Shown: positions 11,996 through 26,218, counted from the first letter of the stretch. The stretch: 64,000 bases of DNA from Lutraria lutraria (GCA_964023205.1 OZ026835.1:45729083-45793082); one strand, 5' to 3'. Translations and numbers: made by a program. Notes: generated by a model from the sequence alone, not told the origin.

Positions 11996-14714
11996 TTATC
12001 ATAAGTTGTAAGAACTTGCTCTACAATCGATGTAAGTCAAATAAGTTTAAACTCAAACTAAAAACTTTTGCGAGAAAATATTCTGCACACATCACGTGAT
12101 TTACTTTGTTTTTGAATCAAAGTAAACCATTAAATTAATAAATTGATTATAGAATTAAATTCGGAGTGTGCTGTAAAACTGTTAAATCGTTTCAACTTGA
12201 TCAATCAATGCTTTATAAGGCTTTGGATGACTGAATATTTAAATGTTGAATTATGTGCCATATAAATTACATGAAGCAAGACAAATGTGGTTATTTACGC
12301 TGAGAGAAGATTATGTTTACTTTCTGTACAGATGAATCAACTACGTGTGCGTGTTTACTGTACTGATTTCTATCAAATAAAACTTACATAATACGGAAGT
12401 ACGTATGTTATTAAAATTAGGATAGGATTCATAACTAAGTTTGAAAATAAACATCTACATAAAATAAGTCTTACAATTATGTTTATATAATATATATATA
12501 CGTTCACTGGCTGAAACTTGATTACGTCTTGTTTATTCAAAATAATAACTAAAATCCCATTGTCAGTCAGACGTACAGAAGATGTAAAAGTATGTGATAC
12601 ATAGATCAGTCAACTAAAGATATACTTTTATATAGACCATGAATAAATGATGATATGCACATTTGGGAATTCAGTTTTGAAATAGTGCCGTGGTTATGTC
12701 ACGAGATTACCGTAAACAACCGAACTAACAATCGTGAAACCTCGGTTGATTCCGTATTCACCGTAAATAAAGTAGCCTATGTACAAAATATAATTAATTA
12801 ATATACAATGGCATGTCTAAACAATACCAAAGCGAAATCTAGTTGAGCTTTGTAACTACATCGCTTTGTCGATCATGTATTACGTGATGGTACATGAATA
12901 TATATTTTAAGTATGTGGTAACTTTTTACACCATGTAAATATTTAATGTTTACTTATTTTGTTTAAAGATTTTAATCGTCATGCCCGAAGCCCATGTTCC
13001 TTTTATACTGACTAAAACTTTGATATTTTGAAAGGAGATAAACTTTCTGATAATTAATTTTCCGATCGAAGATGGAGATTAGCATCACTCTTTGTTAGCT
13101 CTTATCCGGAAATACGTCACGACGTTAAGGTACGTTAAGGAGTAGCCCGGACTAGCGAATCATTTTCCAGACCAAGCATAATGATATAAATAACGAGTCA
13201 TCTGTAAAATATTAGGCCAAGTAAATACACGCGTCTGTTTCAGGTTACACGAGAAAAGATATAAATGTAAGTCGATCTATACATCATTTTTTCTTTATAT
13301 TTTATCATTCTTTAAGATTAAGACATGGCGAAAAACAGGCCCGTAGGTTGCAAATTTAAACAGAGGGGGGGGGGGGGTAATTTTAGATTTTGTCTCATGA
13401 TAGGGGGGTCGGTTATAACCCCTTATAAAAACCATAACAGCCCAAATGTTTGGAGAGGGGGTGTAAGCCGCCCTAGCCCCTAGATTCCTAAAGCCCTGAG
13501 AAATATGATTTTTTTCTGAAGCCTGATAAATGTATACATGTGTTTTAAAAATCATCGACAATTAACGTGGTAACATTGGTAAAACAAAATATGTCAGAAA
13601 TTATCTGGTACAATTATTTCATGTGAAAGTGCAGCGGATCAGAACAGAACAGAAGTTAATTGTGACGTACACACAGTACATAACGGATCACCTATTTGTT
13701 AGAATTATGATTCACAATGATGCTGACAGTATTTTTCACAATGAACGCTTTCGAATAAAGGGAGTTAATTAATACAAACTCCCTTTATAACAACACAATT
13801 TCTGGGTTTACTGATATTTTTACTTTCTATAAATTATAAGTTTTATAAATCATGATAATTAAGACAGACAATAAAAAGACGAATCGAATTCTCAACAATT
13901 CTTAGCTAATCTAAATCCTAAACCCCAAAAAACAACAACAGTCATAAAGTATCCCATAACTTTACAAAAAGAGGTGGCAAAATTCTGACAAGGGTAAAAT
14001 CTACCTTGTAAATGCCAGGAAACAGATATATTGTAACACATAAACTGAAGGTTAAAACAATGTGATTTTAAGTATATCTAGTGAGTAAAAATACCTTGGA
14101 CACCCCAAAGACTAGATAATGTTAACAATACTATTTCACTGAATGTCTGCTAGAATGAACATGTGTAGAAGGAAAATAATTCTTAGATTAAATATATTTG
14201 TGTAGAATCAAAATGGACATAAAATAAGAATAATTAATCACAGATATTAAAATATACAGTGAAAGTTAAGTCTGTCACATTACATACATGTCATCACATC
14301 TCTGTTCTTTGTACCATACATAGGCCTATACAAACATAATAATTATGAGGTTTAATAAAGTCATCTTCCACATGTAATGTTAAAGAAATATATATTAAAT
14401 GAATCAGTTTACACGAATATGGAGCTTTTTGTGACAATTCTCAAACAATATGAGATATTCGTTAGCGTTATCGTATCTAAGAACCAGACAATTAATTAAG
14501 TTGGCCTTATGAGTGAAAAACATAGGACAAGATGTTAACGCATGATTTACAATAAATACGTTCAGTCCGTTGTGAAATAACATCCGAGTGTAGTCAGTGT
14601 ACGCCTAGAAAGAAAACAGTAGCTGGTAAAAAAAAATCACAGGTGATAGAATATTTATTCTGGTCGGAATAATCGTAAACTTTTTGGATACATATTAATT
14701 AGTAGAGAGTTATC
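11996..14714. other. Intergenic, no gene seen
   Basis: AT-rich sequence upstream of 5'-nucleotidase gene 1. A 13-G run is at 13365-13377 within a G-rich patch (13365-13480). The start of exon 1 at 14715 has no obvious TATA box within 60 bp; a non-coding upstream exon cannot be excluded. Confidence 0.45.
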
Positions 14715-17700
14715 ATGGGTTATTCAGGTGTGCAAAATTCCTCAAATCTTGGTCAACTATTATTTAGAAATAGTTGTATAGTATTGTGTTTGGTTACGTT
14801 AACTGTTAGCTTTGAATTAACTTTGCTACATACAAATGACGTGCATGCAAGATTTAAGCAGTTTAACAAATACGGCTCAGACTGTAGCCAGGGAGATTCT
14901 GATGATGGGAATTGTTTTGGCGGAGTTGCCCGAAGATTTACGAAGATTGAAGAAATTCGTGATTCTCATGCTAATGTTCTGTTGCTTGACGGAGGAGATC
15001 AGTTCATGGGAACCACGTGGTTCACGGTATATCAAGGAATAGCTGCATCCTACTTCATGAACCAACTTCAGTATGATATTATGGTAATATATGTTTACCT
15101 GATTAATTTCAATCTTATTTAGATTACATGTGAGTCCGTGAATCATTTATTTATACTACAAAATGTTTCCAACTGCACAAGTCTACTGTTAGATGATAAG
15201 TACGCAGTCAACAATCGTTTTCATTAATGTTATGTAGCTAAAATGTTACTACAATATATGATCTTATTTCAATCTTGTAAAATGTCCATTATCTAATTAG
15301 AAATGAAAAAGGCCGTCGGCTCATCTCCGACATGATCAAGTGTAAATTTCTTTATAAAGTGTACAGGGTCACATAATTATTAAAAAAGGCAATGAACAAC
15401 TATTACAGTATGTATTTCTTTATTTTTTTTACCTCAGAGCACTTTTCTTGTCTTTTTGTTACAAGACCTTGATATTGGTTGATACTTTTATTTTTCCCCG
15501 ACAACGATATTAAGTCTATAAGTGAGTAAAAAAGTTTATAAACCCAGGTGAATGAATACATGTAGAATGAGATCTCGCGTGTTTCACTCATGATTTCAAC
15601 TTCAAACAAGCGACATCCTTGTACGACTTGCATTATAAAGACACTTCAAATTTTTCATTTTAGGTAACATGCACATAAACTTAACTGGTTTGATGGTTTA
15701 TTCAAGAGCATTATCGTAGTATATACTACGGAAGCTTTTTATGGCCATTTTGTCTTAAGAATTATGCGTTTTGTGTTCTGAATTATGTATTGTGTGTTAT
15801 GAGTTAGGTCTTATGACTTAGCTCTTTTGTCTTACGCAATAAAAAGGCAAAGCAGCGGTAACATGGCAAAATAAAGGCGGATGAGATCTCAATCACTCTT
15901 CAAGTAAACGTGCACAATGTATCTCAGTGACACCACAAACAATTACGTTATACAAACGTGTTTCATTTTACTGTTGGACAATCTGGGGATCAGTATCGTT
16001 TGTTCAAAACATATAAGATTAAAAAAAAATACCGCGCAAAAAATTGATTTGTTACACATCGACCAAGCTGAAACAATATCATGCATTGGTGAATTTAATA
16101 TAATGTGTTAGTTGATCACCACAATGAGCACGTATGCTGCATACCGCCACATGTCCTACGAAATATTATGATCTATTCACATACGAAATTGCTGGTTAAA
16201 AGACACACTCAAAGTACATACACAACTACATCATGTACCATGAACTGTAGTTGTATTTTTCAGACTGAATTTGAAAATAAAATGTACACCTTGGAGAAAG
16301 TGTCATTTCCAAATGTCTGTGGTCAAAGACACGTTTGCAATAGTATGGTATTTTTTGTATTTAAACCATGGCTGACATATTACGGGCTGGACATGGTGCC
16401 CTTGACTATAGTCCTCATATTGTCTAATAAGGTAAAATAATACAAGCTTTAGTTGTAGATTTTATTTTACTTGAGCAATTACAATAAAACAATGACAGAC
16501 AGAAGTCGTAAGACATGACAATTTATAATACAGAAGACGTAATTCATAATGTAAATGGCATAATTCCTAATACAAAATACATAATATAAAGGACATAATT
16601 CCTTATTAATATGTCATAATTATATATAAGACATAATTTATAATACAAAAACGTAGTATTTCTTTGTTCATTTTGTGTAATGCCAATTTTAATGAAGTAT
16701 GATATATGTCTTTAAACATCATTTCATGCTTTTGGCACTCTTGTGTGGATTGCATCCCTTTTGAGAAAAATGTACATGTATATCAATGGCCTGTAGAGAA
16801 ATGACCATTTACTGACAATGAGGTTATACTTGGAACAGGACAGATTTCTTCACGGAGTGGCTCTTCATTCTGAAGCTCTTCGCTGACTTGCATTTTTAAA
16901 TCGTCCGTGTTGAATTCATAGATTCTTGTTCCCCCTCCTCTCCGAGCTGTCACGTGTCTGTTTTCCACTTGTTTGATGGAACCATCCAATCTGTAGTTTC
17001 AACATTCGGTGTCTCCCATTACTCAATGGTCTCTAAAATGACAAGATAAATATACATTGTATATATATATGAATTTACAAAACATCTTTCCGAAGGATCG
17101 GCGGGTTTGAAAACAAAAATTAAAGAATATTGGCCCTGTAAATGTAGAGCTGCTATTCTGAATTTTAGCCAAATACTGTTTAGCGATGTCCATTTAGTAA
17201 TATATGTCAAGCTATTAACAGTTCAATACTTACCAATCAAGATTTATTTTCACCTGAACACCCGCTCTCCGCTTTGTTGAAGCAAATACACGTGTACATA
17301 TACATGTATGCAAGTCATATGTCATAACGCATAATTACTAAGACAAAAGTCAAAAGACGTTAGTCATAATTCAGAATTCCTAAGACAAAATGGCCCTAAT
17401 AGGCTTCACTAATATACCTTATTTATACTTATTAAACACATTAAGATGACATTGTGCTCAAGTTTCAATGTCGGCAAATAAAAAGATTGAAAATTATCAA
17501 ATAAACGACTATTTTGCAAATACTGAACCAAGCAGAAATACACCTCAATTCAAATCACTTTTCATAAATTATATTTCTCATATCTCATCCGTCGTATAGA
17601 GTATGTTTATTTAAGCCCGCAATGTTATAAAGGAAATAGTGTAGGCTTTTCCACTCTCAACTTGTTCAAACAAACAAGGATTTTGGCATAAATTATACGC

Positions 17701-20700
17701 AGTCAAGTTTATTTTCATATAATGCAACACGCAAACATGCATACTCCAACATGCTGGACATGTTCTACAGTTTGTTTGCTGCATAGGCACTCGATAGCGT
17801 GATTTTTATACGTTTACAGACGTTATTTTTCAATTTCACCCATCAAACAACGCAAACCTGCCGAAATAAAAATATTCATTTTTTTCCCTTATTGAGTGTA
17901 TAAAATACTCCAAGGTAGTGAACTCGCCATCTTTTCGATTGACGGTAGTGACGAAAATAAGCGTGGGTCCCGGTTTTCCTTCTAATCTGCACGTGCTTTC
18001 CGGGAAACTTGCTTTCGTTGTAGTGTTCCCCAACTTTAAACGTTTTGACAGCTTTTACAAGGAAAGCCGGGACCCACGCTTATTTTCGTCACTACCGTCA
18101 AACGTGTAAAACGTATAAACGTATATATATCGCGAAATCGAGTGCCTATGGTTTGCTGGTCTATTTACATTAATATATGAACGCGGTCAACACTCAAAAG
18201 TTTCCTATTTGCTACGCAATGATCTCCCTTTACATAGTTTAGAGACTGAAGTGTAGCGTATATACTGCACTGTAAGCATTGACCGGGAACCAGTTTATGT
18301 AGAGTAGTGTGTTTGTACAGTTTCACGTCAGTAAAGCGGATTATAAATGCAGGATACAGTCATAGCCGAGGACCATAACAAACAATCAGAACTCCTCGGC
18401 GTTTGTTCCAAAGAAAAAGCCTATTTATCAGTTACAGAAATGCCCGAATAGTTACGATTGCAAAACAAAATGTGTTCTGGTGCCTGTCCGTTTTTCACAT
18501 GGTGTCCATACAGGCTGGTACGCGTACATAGTACAGGTGACCATTTAAACAGGTGTGACGGTTTTTACAATTACCGTAGATAAGACGTATCTGTATTTAT
18601 AGCTACTAGCTACTCAATCTTCTTTGTTTAAAATATATAACTTAGTGAGCATGAATAATTTTACAAACGTACAAAGTTGAACAGTAGCCGATTTTCCCAC
18701 GAAATTTTGTGTCACACACATTTCAAAATAAAATATATAGCTTTTCTATATCTATCATGATATAAATTAGAATAAAGTAACGTTAATTAAATGTTTCATG
18801 TAAGTTTTGGATGGTATAAAATTAGTTAAATGCTTGGTTAACTGAATGTTTGATTGTATAAAAAACTGTGAAAATAACTATCATTATTTTATACACGTTC
18901 ACTGTTAAACCCATCTTACCTTTAAAGTTTCTTCCATATAACTGAACTTGTTATTTGGACCATTCTTTTATTACGGCCGTATTGGGCCTCAAAGGATATA
19001 AAATGTCGAAGTTTCACTGTATGCACGACTTAAGTAAATCATGTTTAATTGACTCGTGTTTTAAATGACATTCTTTGTTAATGTATTTCTTTAGTTTAAT
19101 TCATATAACCATTGTATAAGTGGGACGATATTCTTGTAATTGTCACACAATATTAAATTTGTTTCTGCCTCATCTGCGAAAACAATGATTTGTCCATTTT
19201 AAATGACTGACTAGTAACTAATAATTGCCTAGTGTGAACCAACTTGCCGGTCCGTTTTAACATAACATAACATATATTATATCATTTTTACTTATATATT
19301 ATATTATCTTTACTTATATATTATATCATCTTAACTTATATATTATATCATCTTTACTTATATATTATTTTACTTATATATTATATCATCTTAACTTATA
19401 TATTATATCACCTTAACTTATATATTATATCATCTTTACTTATATATTATATCATTTTTACTTATATATTATATCATCTTTACTTATATATTATATCATC
19501 TTTACTTATATAGTATATCATCTTTACTTATATATTATATCATCTTTACTTATATATTATATCATCTTAACTTATATATTATAGCATCTTTACTTATATA
19601 GTATATCATCTTTACTTATATATTATATCATCTTTACTTATATATTATATCATCTTAACTTATATATTATATCATCTTTACTTATATACATAATATTTTT
19701 ACATTCAGTGTCTGGGAAATCATGAGTTCGACCTTGGAGTAGACCAACTGGCAGTGTTTCTGACAAATGCTACATTTGATGTTGTCAGCTCCAACACTGA
19801 TGTTACTAACGAACCTAAATTACAAGGAAAGTTTACTAAATCTAAGACACTAGTATTAAATGGTGAAAAGATTGGTGTTATAGGATATATTACTGAAGAA
19901 ACTAGCCACATATCTAACCCAGGTAAAGTACATTTTATATCCTGTCCGAGTTACTTAATACCATTTAATGCCTTTCTTTACAAGTATATTCAATCAATTG
20001 GTTATTGTAACAGTCAAGAATAGAAATTAAGATACTTTTGACACTTTTTTTAGATGAATCAACTTCATAAGCTGCATAAATGGCCAGTCTTATATCTTCG
20101 CAGGTGTACATTTATATACGTTAAGTACATAGTTCCCACATCTACAATATTTATCTCCCCTGGTCATGTGCTTAATAGAAAAAAATAAGTAAATAGTGAT
20201 TAAACAACTAATTTTATAAAAGATAACTAATCATGAAGTTGTAAAAACCATCAGCACATCAGCTTTAAGAAAATGTAGTCGCACATATGAATGTCCACTA
20301 TTTAGAATTATGAAAACAAAAATATAAATATCTTCTATCAATGATTGTCAATTTTGCCATACAAGATGGCCGCCAAGGGAGATAAATATTGTAAATTTTG
20401 GGAACTATGGACGCTTTTGTTGAAAATATCGGGTTTCAGTTTGGGTTTCGGGTTTGGTTACACGTTGGTCAGTGAACTAAAACTTGTTTCGATTTAAACT
20501 GAGTGGCGATCAAACGGGCAGTTCGAAAAAAGCATTTTAATATCTATGGCGACAGAGCTTTACTATGCTCTTGATATATTAACAGGAAAAAAACGCTTAT
20601 AAAGAAAAATAATATAAAAGAATGAATTTATTATCTGTTTTATTATTCCCTGATTAGGATGTCAAATTTGGAAATTTTGTTGATACATTGAATAGGCTGG

Positions 20701-23700
20701 GTGGATTTGTATGGTTGAAATTTCTCTCTTTACAGTAAGAAGACCAAAAAAACCCAAAAACGTTAGGTTAAAAAATGTCTATTGATAATTATAAGGTAGA
20801 AATCTGACCATTGCTAATCAGATCGGATAAGATATTGTGTATTGATAGTTTCAGTAATGGTCAACACGGTCAGCCATTTTCCCGTGCTCAACTGCATGTA
20901 ATTTCGGACGCATCAAATCGACCAAAGTAGTTTGGAAGGTTTGACAATCCAGTTCGAGATTTTTTTAAACAAATGGCGACACTTTTTTTTCGTTTTATAC
21001 CAGTTTTACTGAACAAACGGACAGTTTGACAAACCAGTTGCAAACCAAACCTGGTTTTTGCAAACAAAAACGCCTCATGTTTTACGTTTCGAAACTGATT
21101 CAATAAGGTCATGCCTTACATAAACATTTGAATAGTGTTCTCCACATACGAGGAAGTAAGCGGTTCTTTGTTTAAGGATAAGTTAGTACTGGTTAGAATA
21201 CCAAATTGTTAGGTTAGTCGACCGCTGTATATAACTGAAAAATTGTCGAAAAAAACCCGGCGTTAAACCTAAATAAATATTATGCAGCGAGACATTATCA
21301 ATATTAATATAAGGTAATCTTGTGACGAGGTTTCTCAGCAGATTTAAACAAATACGTTGTTTCTGATCGGTTGTGTTCACTTTCAGGACCCACCGTATCT
21401 TTTACTGACGTTGTTGATGCTGTAACACAACAGGTTACAGTGCTCCAGAACTCGGGTGTTAACAAAATCATCGCCCTTGGACATGCTGGTATAATAAGGG
21501 ATCGTATGGTGGCTGCTATTGATGGTGTAGACCTTGTGGTCGGTGGTCATTCCAACACATTTCTATACAACGGTAGGTATGGTTAACAATAGATTTGTCC
21601 AATGAAAGTGTATTGCAGCTGTATTTATTTTTTGCATGCGATATGTGAATTAATTAAAGATATGAGTATTAAAACGGACGGTGTTACCCAACCTGTACTA
21701 AAAACCTAATAGACAGAATATTAAAACGGACGGTGTTACCCAACCTGTACTAAAAACCTAATAGACAATGTACGCACTGTAAGAAAATGGATCAATACAT
21801 AAGTAATGGACAGAAACAATTTGAAAGAAAGATTACTGCGTGGTGCCAAGATGTCAATGCAATAAAAAATATACATGTATCATTGCGTACACTTTTCATT
21901 GACGTGCAGTTAGGTTACTCACGTGAACTAAGGGTCATTAGTTTACTCACGTGAACTAAGGGTCATTAATTTACTCACGTGAACTAAGGGTCATTAAAGC
22001 AGTAACTGAAACAATAGTCAGTTCGCATGTGTTTATTACTTAAAAACATAAATATTAAAATTTAGGTCATTTTTGCAAGTATCTGTATCGTAAAAGTGAT
22101 GTGAGATGCACGGCAAACCAACTTATGTACATCTAGACCACACACAAACATCTTGGACTTAAAACTATTAAGATATGATATTATACAGTTATATCATTTA
22201 GATACGAACATCACAATGTTGACTTACTGGATAAAAGGACCACTTACTGGTTTAATAGAAGAAAAATCGATCTGTTAGATTGTCTTAACAGATTGTATGC
22301 AAATTGTTATAATTACTGGAGTGTATATTGATACATGTCTACATTACATCTATTATATTGGTCTGCATTAATTTACATGACTGTGAATTGAATGTTTACA
22401 TACATCACGTGATATTAGTTTGTTTTGCTTATTATTTTGCACAAGTATTAGAACGCAGTTCATTCCTTAGATACTTGTATTTTATCTTGCATTAGATACT
22501 TGTATTTTATCTTGCATCTTGCCGTCTTGACACGCAATAATATTAACAAAGGGTTGTTAGGTACAATGTACCCAACTCCTGATATCTAAGAAACGGTAAA
22601 AAAATTGGAACATACATTTTGTACTCGTACTTACCATGCATGTGAAATATATATTTTTTTTTCATCAGGTAATCAACCGTCACACGAAGATATACAAGGT
22701 CCATACCCTCTTGTAATAGATCAACCTGATGGTGGTTCAGGTTTAGTGGTACAAGATTATACGTGGGGGAAATACCTGGGATATCTAAACCTAACATTTG
22801 ATGAAGCTGGTACCGTGACAGAGTTCTCTGGTAACCCGATACTACTTGATAACGATACTGCAGAAGGTAAGGCGACAGACTATACAACAACACGAGGACA
22901 ACCATTGTCGTTGATTTTCAAACAAAATATCTGATATGGTAGAATATGAAATAAAAAAAGAACTTCTTGACCCCGATAACATTTTTGTGCACGAAAACGA
23001 CAATTATACCCTAGTACAATTTTCAACAAGGTTAACTGTAATAAAATACTAATTTATACAAAAACGAATTTAAATAATCTTTTCAATTCATTACATTGTG
23101 ATTTGTCAAATAGACGCTATGTGACTAAGTGTTTTTTTTTCATTTCTCGCGAGATAAAAAAGTTAGGACGAAAGCTGTAAGCAGGTCATGTCACGTGTTT
23201 GTTCTAGGTAATACCCTTCTCTTAACAACGATACAGTCACGCAAGTGAACAAAAGTCTTCAAGGCTGAGACCATTTCATTTTAGTACAGTACATAATAGT
23301 ACAGCTATCTAGATCCATAGCTGTCACTCGCTCGGCGCGCATGTATTTTGATATATGGACCGAAGTACAACGTTTTCTTCATCCGCCATTCAAATGTTAA
23401 ACTGGTTCCCGTTCCTGGTTGCAGTGAAAGTCTAAGTCTTAAGTTCAGCTTCCATAATTACTTTCAGTACTTTGAATGCATACTAGCTGTTGATCAATTC
23501 ACAGAGGTTTATTATGTACATTATATGTTGAAACATGATTTCTGGAAACTGAACAATATTTAAGATTTCCATATCCACCACTCGCTGCTCGGGGTGCATC
23601 AATTGCGATGCGGACCTAAGTATATATGCAGTTGTTAACTAGATCCTGTTCTCCATGTTGCAGAGCAAGTCTTTGTTCTAAAATCCAGTTTCCATGAGTA

Positions 23701-26218
23701 CATTAAGTACTTTGATTTATGAGTGGCTATTGTTCGCGTAAAATGTACATAACGAGGATTCTGATTGTACTAACTCTACACTAAATGTATGGATAATGAA
23801 GTATTTTCTTTGATTTTTTTTAAAGATCCGGCGATGCTACAAAAGCTTGCAGAATGGAGCGTGGAAGTGGATGAGCTTAATTCTAAAACTGTAGGTTACT
23901 CTAAGGTGCTTCTAGAAGGAAGAAGAGAGGTTTGCAGACTGCAGGAATGTAATCTAGGTAATACAGTGTGATAAATATCGAATCATAACAGCACTGTCTG
24001 TAATAAAGCGATTTTTTTAAGTCGAGCCTGGTTCCCGTTGTTCTGTAAAAATGGCAATATCGACCATGAAACATGAAATAACAATTATACACAATATGGT
24101 TTCTCAGATAATATAAATGCATACGCATGCGCGTGTCATTTAGATATTTTAAGTACTAACACTGAAGAGTCTATTGACATGAGCTAAATTCAATGCATTG
24201 CTTTTGTTTCATGGCACATGATCCTGTTCTGTAAGGGTCCCATGTTTGATGAGAGCATAGTAATACTAATTATGCAGGTACCTTTAAATCGGGAACATAT
24301 TTTGAATCTAGCTGAAAAAGTAATGTTTAAAATACCTCCGTTCAGGTTTACAAATATTGTAAAATTTAAAATTCAACTTGCTGGGTGCAATTTCGATGAT
24401 ACATTTATAGGAGAAATGATTTAGGGTATTATGTAGTTAATCATTATATTACTTTATTACAATTTTCCAGGAAATATGGTTGCAGACGCTGTGTTATATT
24501 ATCACGCGAACTTCTCACACCCAAGCACCCAGTGGGCTCCAGCTTCCATTGCTGTCTGGAACTCTGGTGGGATCAGAAGCTCCATAGACAAAGGTAACTA
24601 ACTTAGAACTTATTAAGTGAAAGCATTAGTCGAACAACAAACATCAACACATGGCTGGCTGTAAAATACAAATCAATAGAATACTAGATATTTTATCTTT
24701 GTAATGAGAAGTTATTTATACATAAACGGTTCTTAAACATGGCTATTATGTACTGTGCAGGTTATGTATGTATTAAGTGTTTTATTATTGGAGATATCAA
24801 ATGTTACTGGGAAACTTTGGCAATGCTGCTCCACCATAACAATCCTATGTTCTGTTTAGAAGTATACGCCATCAAATTTTAAGTTTGTGATGAATTCGTT
24901 CTGTTCCAGGTTCGATATCAATAGGGGAAGTACTGACGGTTCTTCCATTTAGAAATGAAGTGGACATGGTGACAGTGACAGGGAGCAATCTGCGGGAACA
25001 ACTTGAACATTCTGTATCATCTTGGACCCCGGAAGAACCGTCGGGAGGATTTCTTCAATTGTCTGGTAAGATAACTTAATCAGTAATTCACAGTCAAACC
25101 TGAGTTATTGACTTAACACAACTAATGGACGCATTCATACAACAGTTATTAACATATGAAATAAATGGCGGACCTAATGTCACATACATGTACGTGAGTC
25201 CACGTGACTGTGTGTAACTGAGTGAGTTTGCGTCATTGTGCACTGATTTATCTGTATTTCTTATATTTTTCTTTGACTAATCTTGTACGATCTTTAATTA
25301 TTTTAGCACGTCTGTTTTTCGAAGAAAAAGCCGAGCTGTTGTGAATACTGTGTCGTCTGCTTCTGCGTCGGGAATTTTTTTTTAATGTAGCATATAAGAG
25401 GTAGCAACATAAAACTTCATAGGCGGATAGATCCTAGAGTTGTTGAATAAACGAGCATTGGCACCTCTCGTGGTGCTCATGTTTAAGTGAACATGTAATA
25501 GTTAAACTGTTATGGTCTAACTGTGCTATAAATTTAACTAATATTTTATCTTATTTTCAAGTTTAAAATGTAACTTATTACTTCAGGTATTCGAGTGGTT
25601 TACGATCTTACCAAGCCAGTAGGACAGCGTGTATTGAGTGCTGAAGTACGATGTTTGGAGTGTGAAGTACCGAGTTACGGCCCCTTAGATGAAAGTGAAG
25701 CTTACAACTTGTTTGTGTCCACATTTATACTACGTGGAGGAGACGGATACTCATTTAATCCATTATCCAGACAATCATTTAGTAAGTAAAAACTTTCTGA
25801 ACTTATTCATGAGTTCGCGTATTTTTACCGGTGACGTCACGCATTGCTATTACAGTACGTACTGATCAAGGGAAGTAACCGCTGCGGGGGAGTTTGATTT
25901 TGTACATGATGTCACGGTGGCATAATTAACTAAGTACACTAGCATAAATCATAGTGAAAGTGCAAATTTTATCATTTTAAAGTTGTTTTAAAAATGCTCG
26001 ATACTAATTTCTTTCGTTTTATTTTTTTAGATACATTGGATTCGCAGACGCTACTAAATTACATACAGATTCATAGTCCGGTATATCCCGGTGTTGAAGG
26101 AAGAATACGGTTTGATACAGGTGATTCCGTATCTGGTACATCAACAATTAATGGAGAGTCATTTCTCCTCATGGTCTCATTGCTAACATTGTTTGTCTGT
26201 AAAAATATGTTTGTGTGA
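14715..26218 (+). CDS. Ecto-5'-nucleotidase (CD73-like), tandem gene 1, complete
   Basis: Nine coding exons: 14715-15083, 19709-19922, 21387-21572, 22669-22866, 23826-23957, 24471-24593, 24910-25065, 25587-25781, 26031-26218. All introns are GT-AG, the first phase 0 and the rest phase 1; joined length is 1761 bp, 586 residues, near the usual ~575. The enzyme hydrolyses extracellular 5'-AMP to adenosine and phosphate. A hydrophobic signal peptide (about 20-33) precedes the metallophosphatase core: D42/H44 (LHTNDVH), D95 (GGDQ), N127-H128 with D131 (GNHEFD), H227 (LGHAG), H249 (GGHSN). The C-terminal nucleotide-binding domain keeps C-R-L-Q-E-C, NSGGIR, LPF and FILRGGDGY, matching the human CD73 R354/N390/R395/F417/F500/D506 positions as I recall them. 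A hydrophobic C-terminus after a small-residue stretch (STINGES) fits GPI anchoring. It is the most canonical of the three copies. Introns hold several repeats (see separate entries). Confidence 0.95.
15743..17395. mobile_element. Inverted-repeat-bounded 1.65 kb segment in intron 1 of gene 1
   Basis: The left end 'ggccattttgtctta' (15743) is matched by the inverted right end 'taagacaaaatggcc' (17381-17395). Inside both ends, runs of 'gaattatgcg/cataattc' and 'gtcttatgact' recur in inverted orientation (15760-15835 versus 17320-17375, and again at 16500-16660). This looks like a DNA transposon or large MITE with subterminal repeats. No target-site duplication was evident and no transposase is recognised. 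Confidence 0.55.
16783..16990 (-). other. Possible orphan 3'-terminal exon (unknown protein)
   Basis: The - strand reading frame of ~68 residues follows an acceptor-like 'gaaactacag' and has a balanced, charged composition (ENRHVTARRGGGTRIYEF..., then EELQNEEPLREE) unlike neighbouring AT-rich noise; it ends in TGA. It lies inside the 15743-17395 segment. I cannot assign a family; it may be a captured host exon or chance. Confidence 0.25.
17782..18150. mobile_element. hAT-like hairpin MITE with 8 bp target duplication
   Basis: Terminal inverted repeats start 'cataggcactcgat' (17782) and end 'atcgagtgcctatg' (18150). The flanks are GTTTGCTG on both sides (17774-17781 and 18151-18158), an 8 bp target-site duplication. 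An 8 bp duplication with CA...TG ends is typical of hAT-superfamily elements. An internal long inverted repeat, 'gacggtagtgacgaaaataa' + 'gcgtgggtcccgg' and its complement (17940-17975 / 18065-18102), makes most of it a hairpin. It lies in intron 1 of gene 1. A related copy is at 48870-49269. Confidence 0.8.
19262..19690. repeat. 22 bp AT-rich tandem array abutting exon 2 of gene 1
   Basis: About 19 copies of 'ttatatattatatcatcttt' + 'ac', ending ~18 bp before the exon 2 acceptor at 19708, so it occupies the place of the branch point and polypyrimidine region. Confidence 0.92.
21187..21279 (+). repeat. Interspersed repeat 3' tail, second copy
   Basis: Carries 'ctggttag', 'gaccgctgtatataactgaa' and 'cccggcgttaaacctaaata', the same order as 3305-3394. 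Located in intron 2 of gene 1. Confidence 0.55.
21668..21771. repeat. 52 bp direct duplication
   Basis: Two essentially identical copies starting 'attaaaacggacggtgttac', in intron 3 of gene 1; a recent duplication. Confidence 0.9.
21915..21996. repeat. 28 bp tandem repeat, 3 copies
   Basis: Unit 'ttactcacgtgaactaaggg' + 'tcattagt'. Each copy holds a CACGTG E-box, so three E-boxes are regularly spaced in intron 3 of gene 1. Confidence 0.88.
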
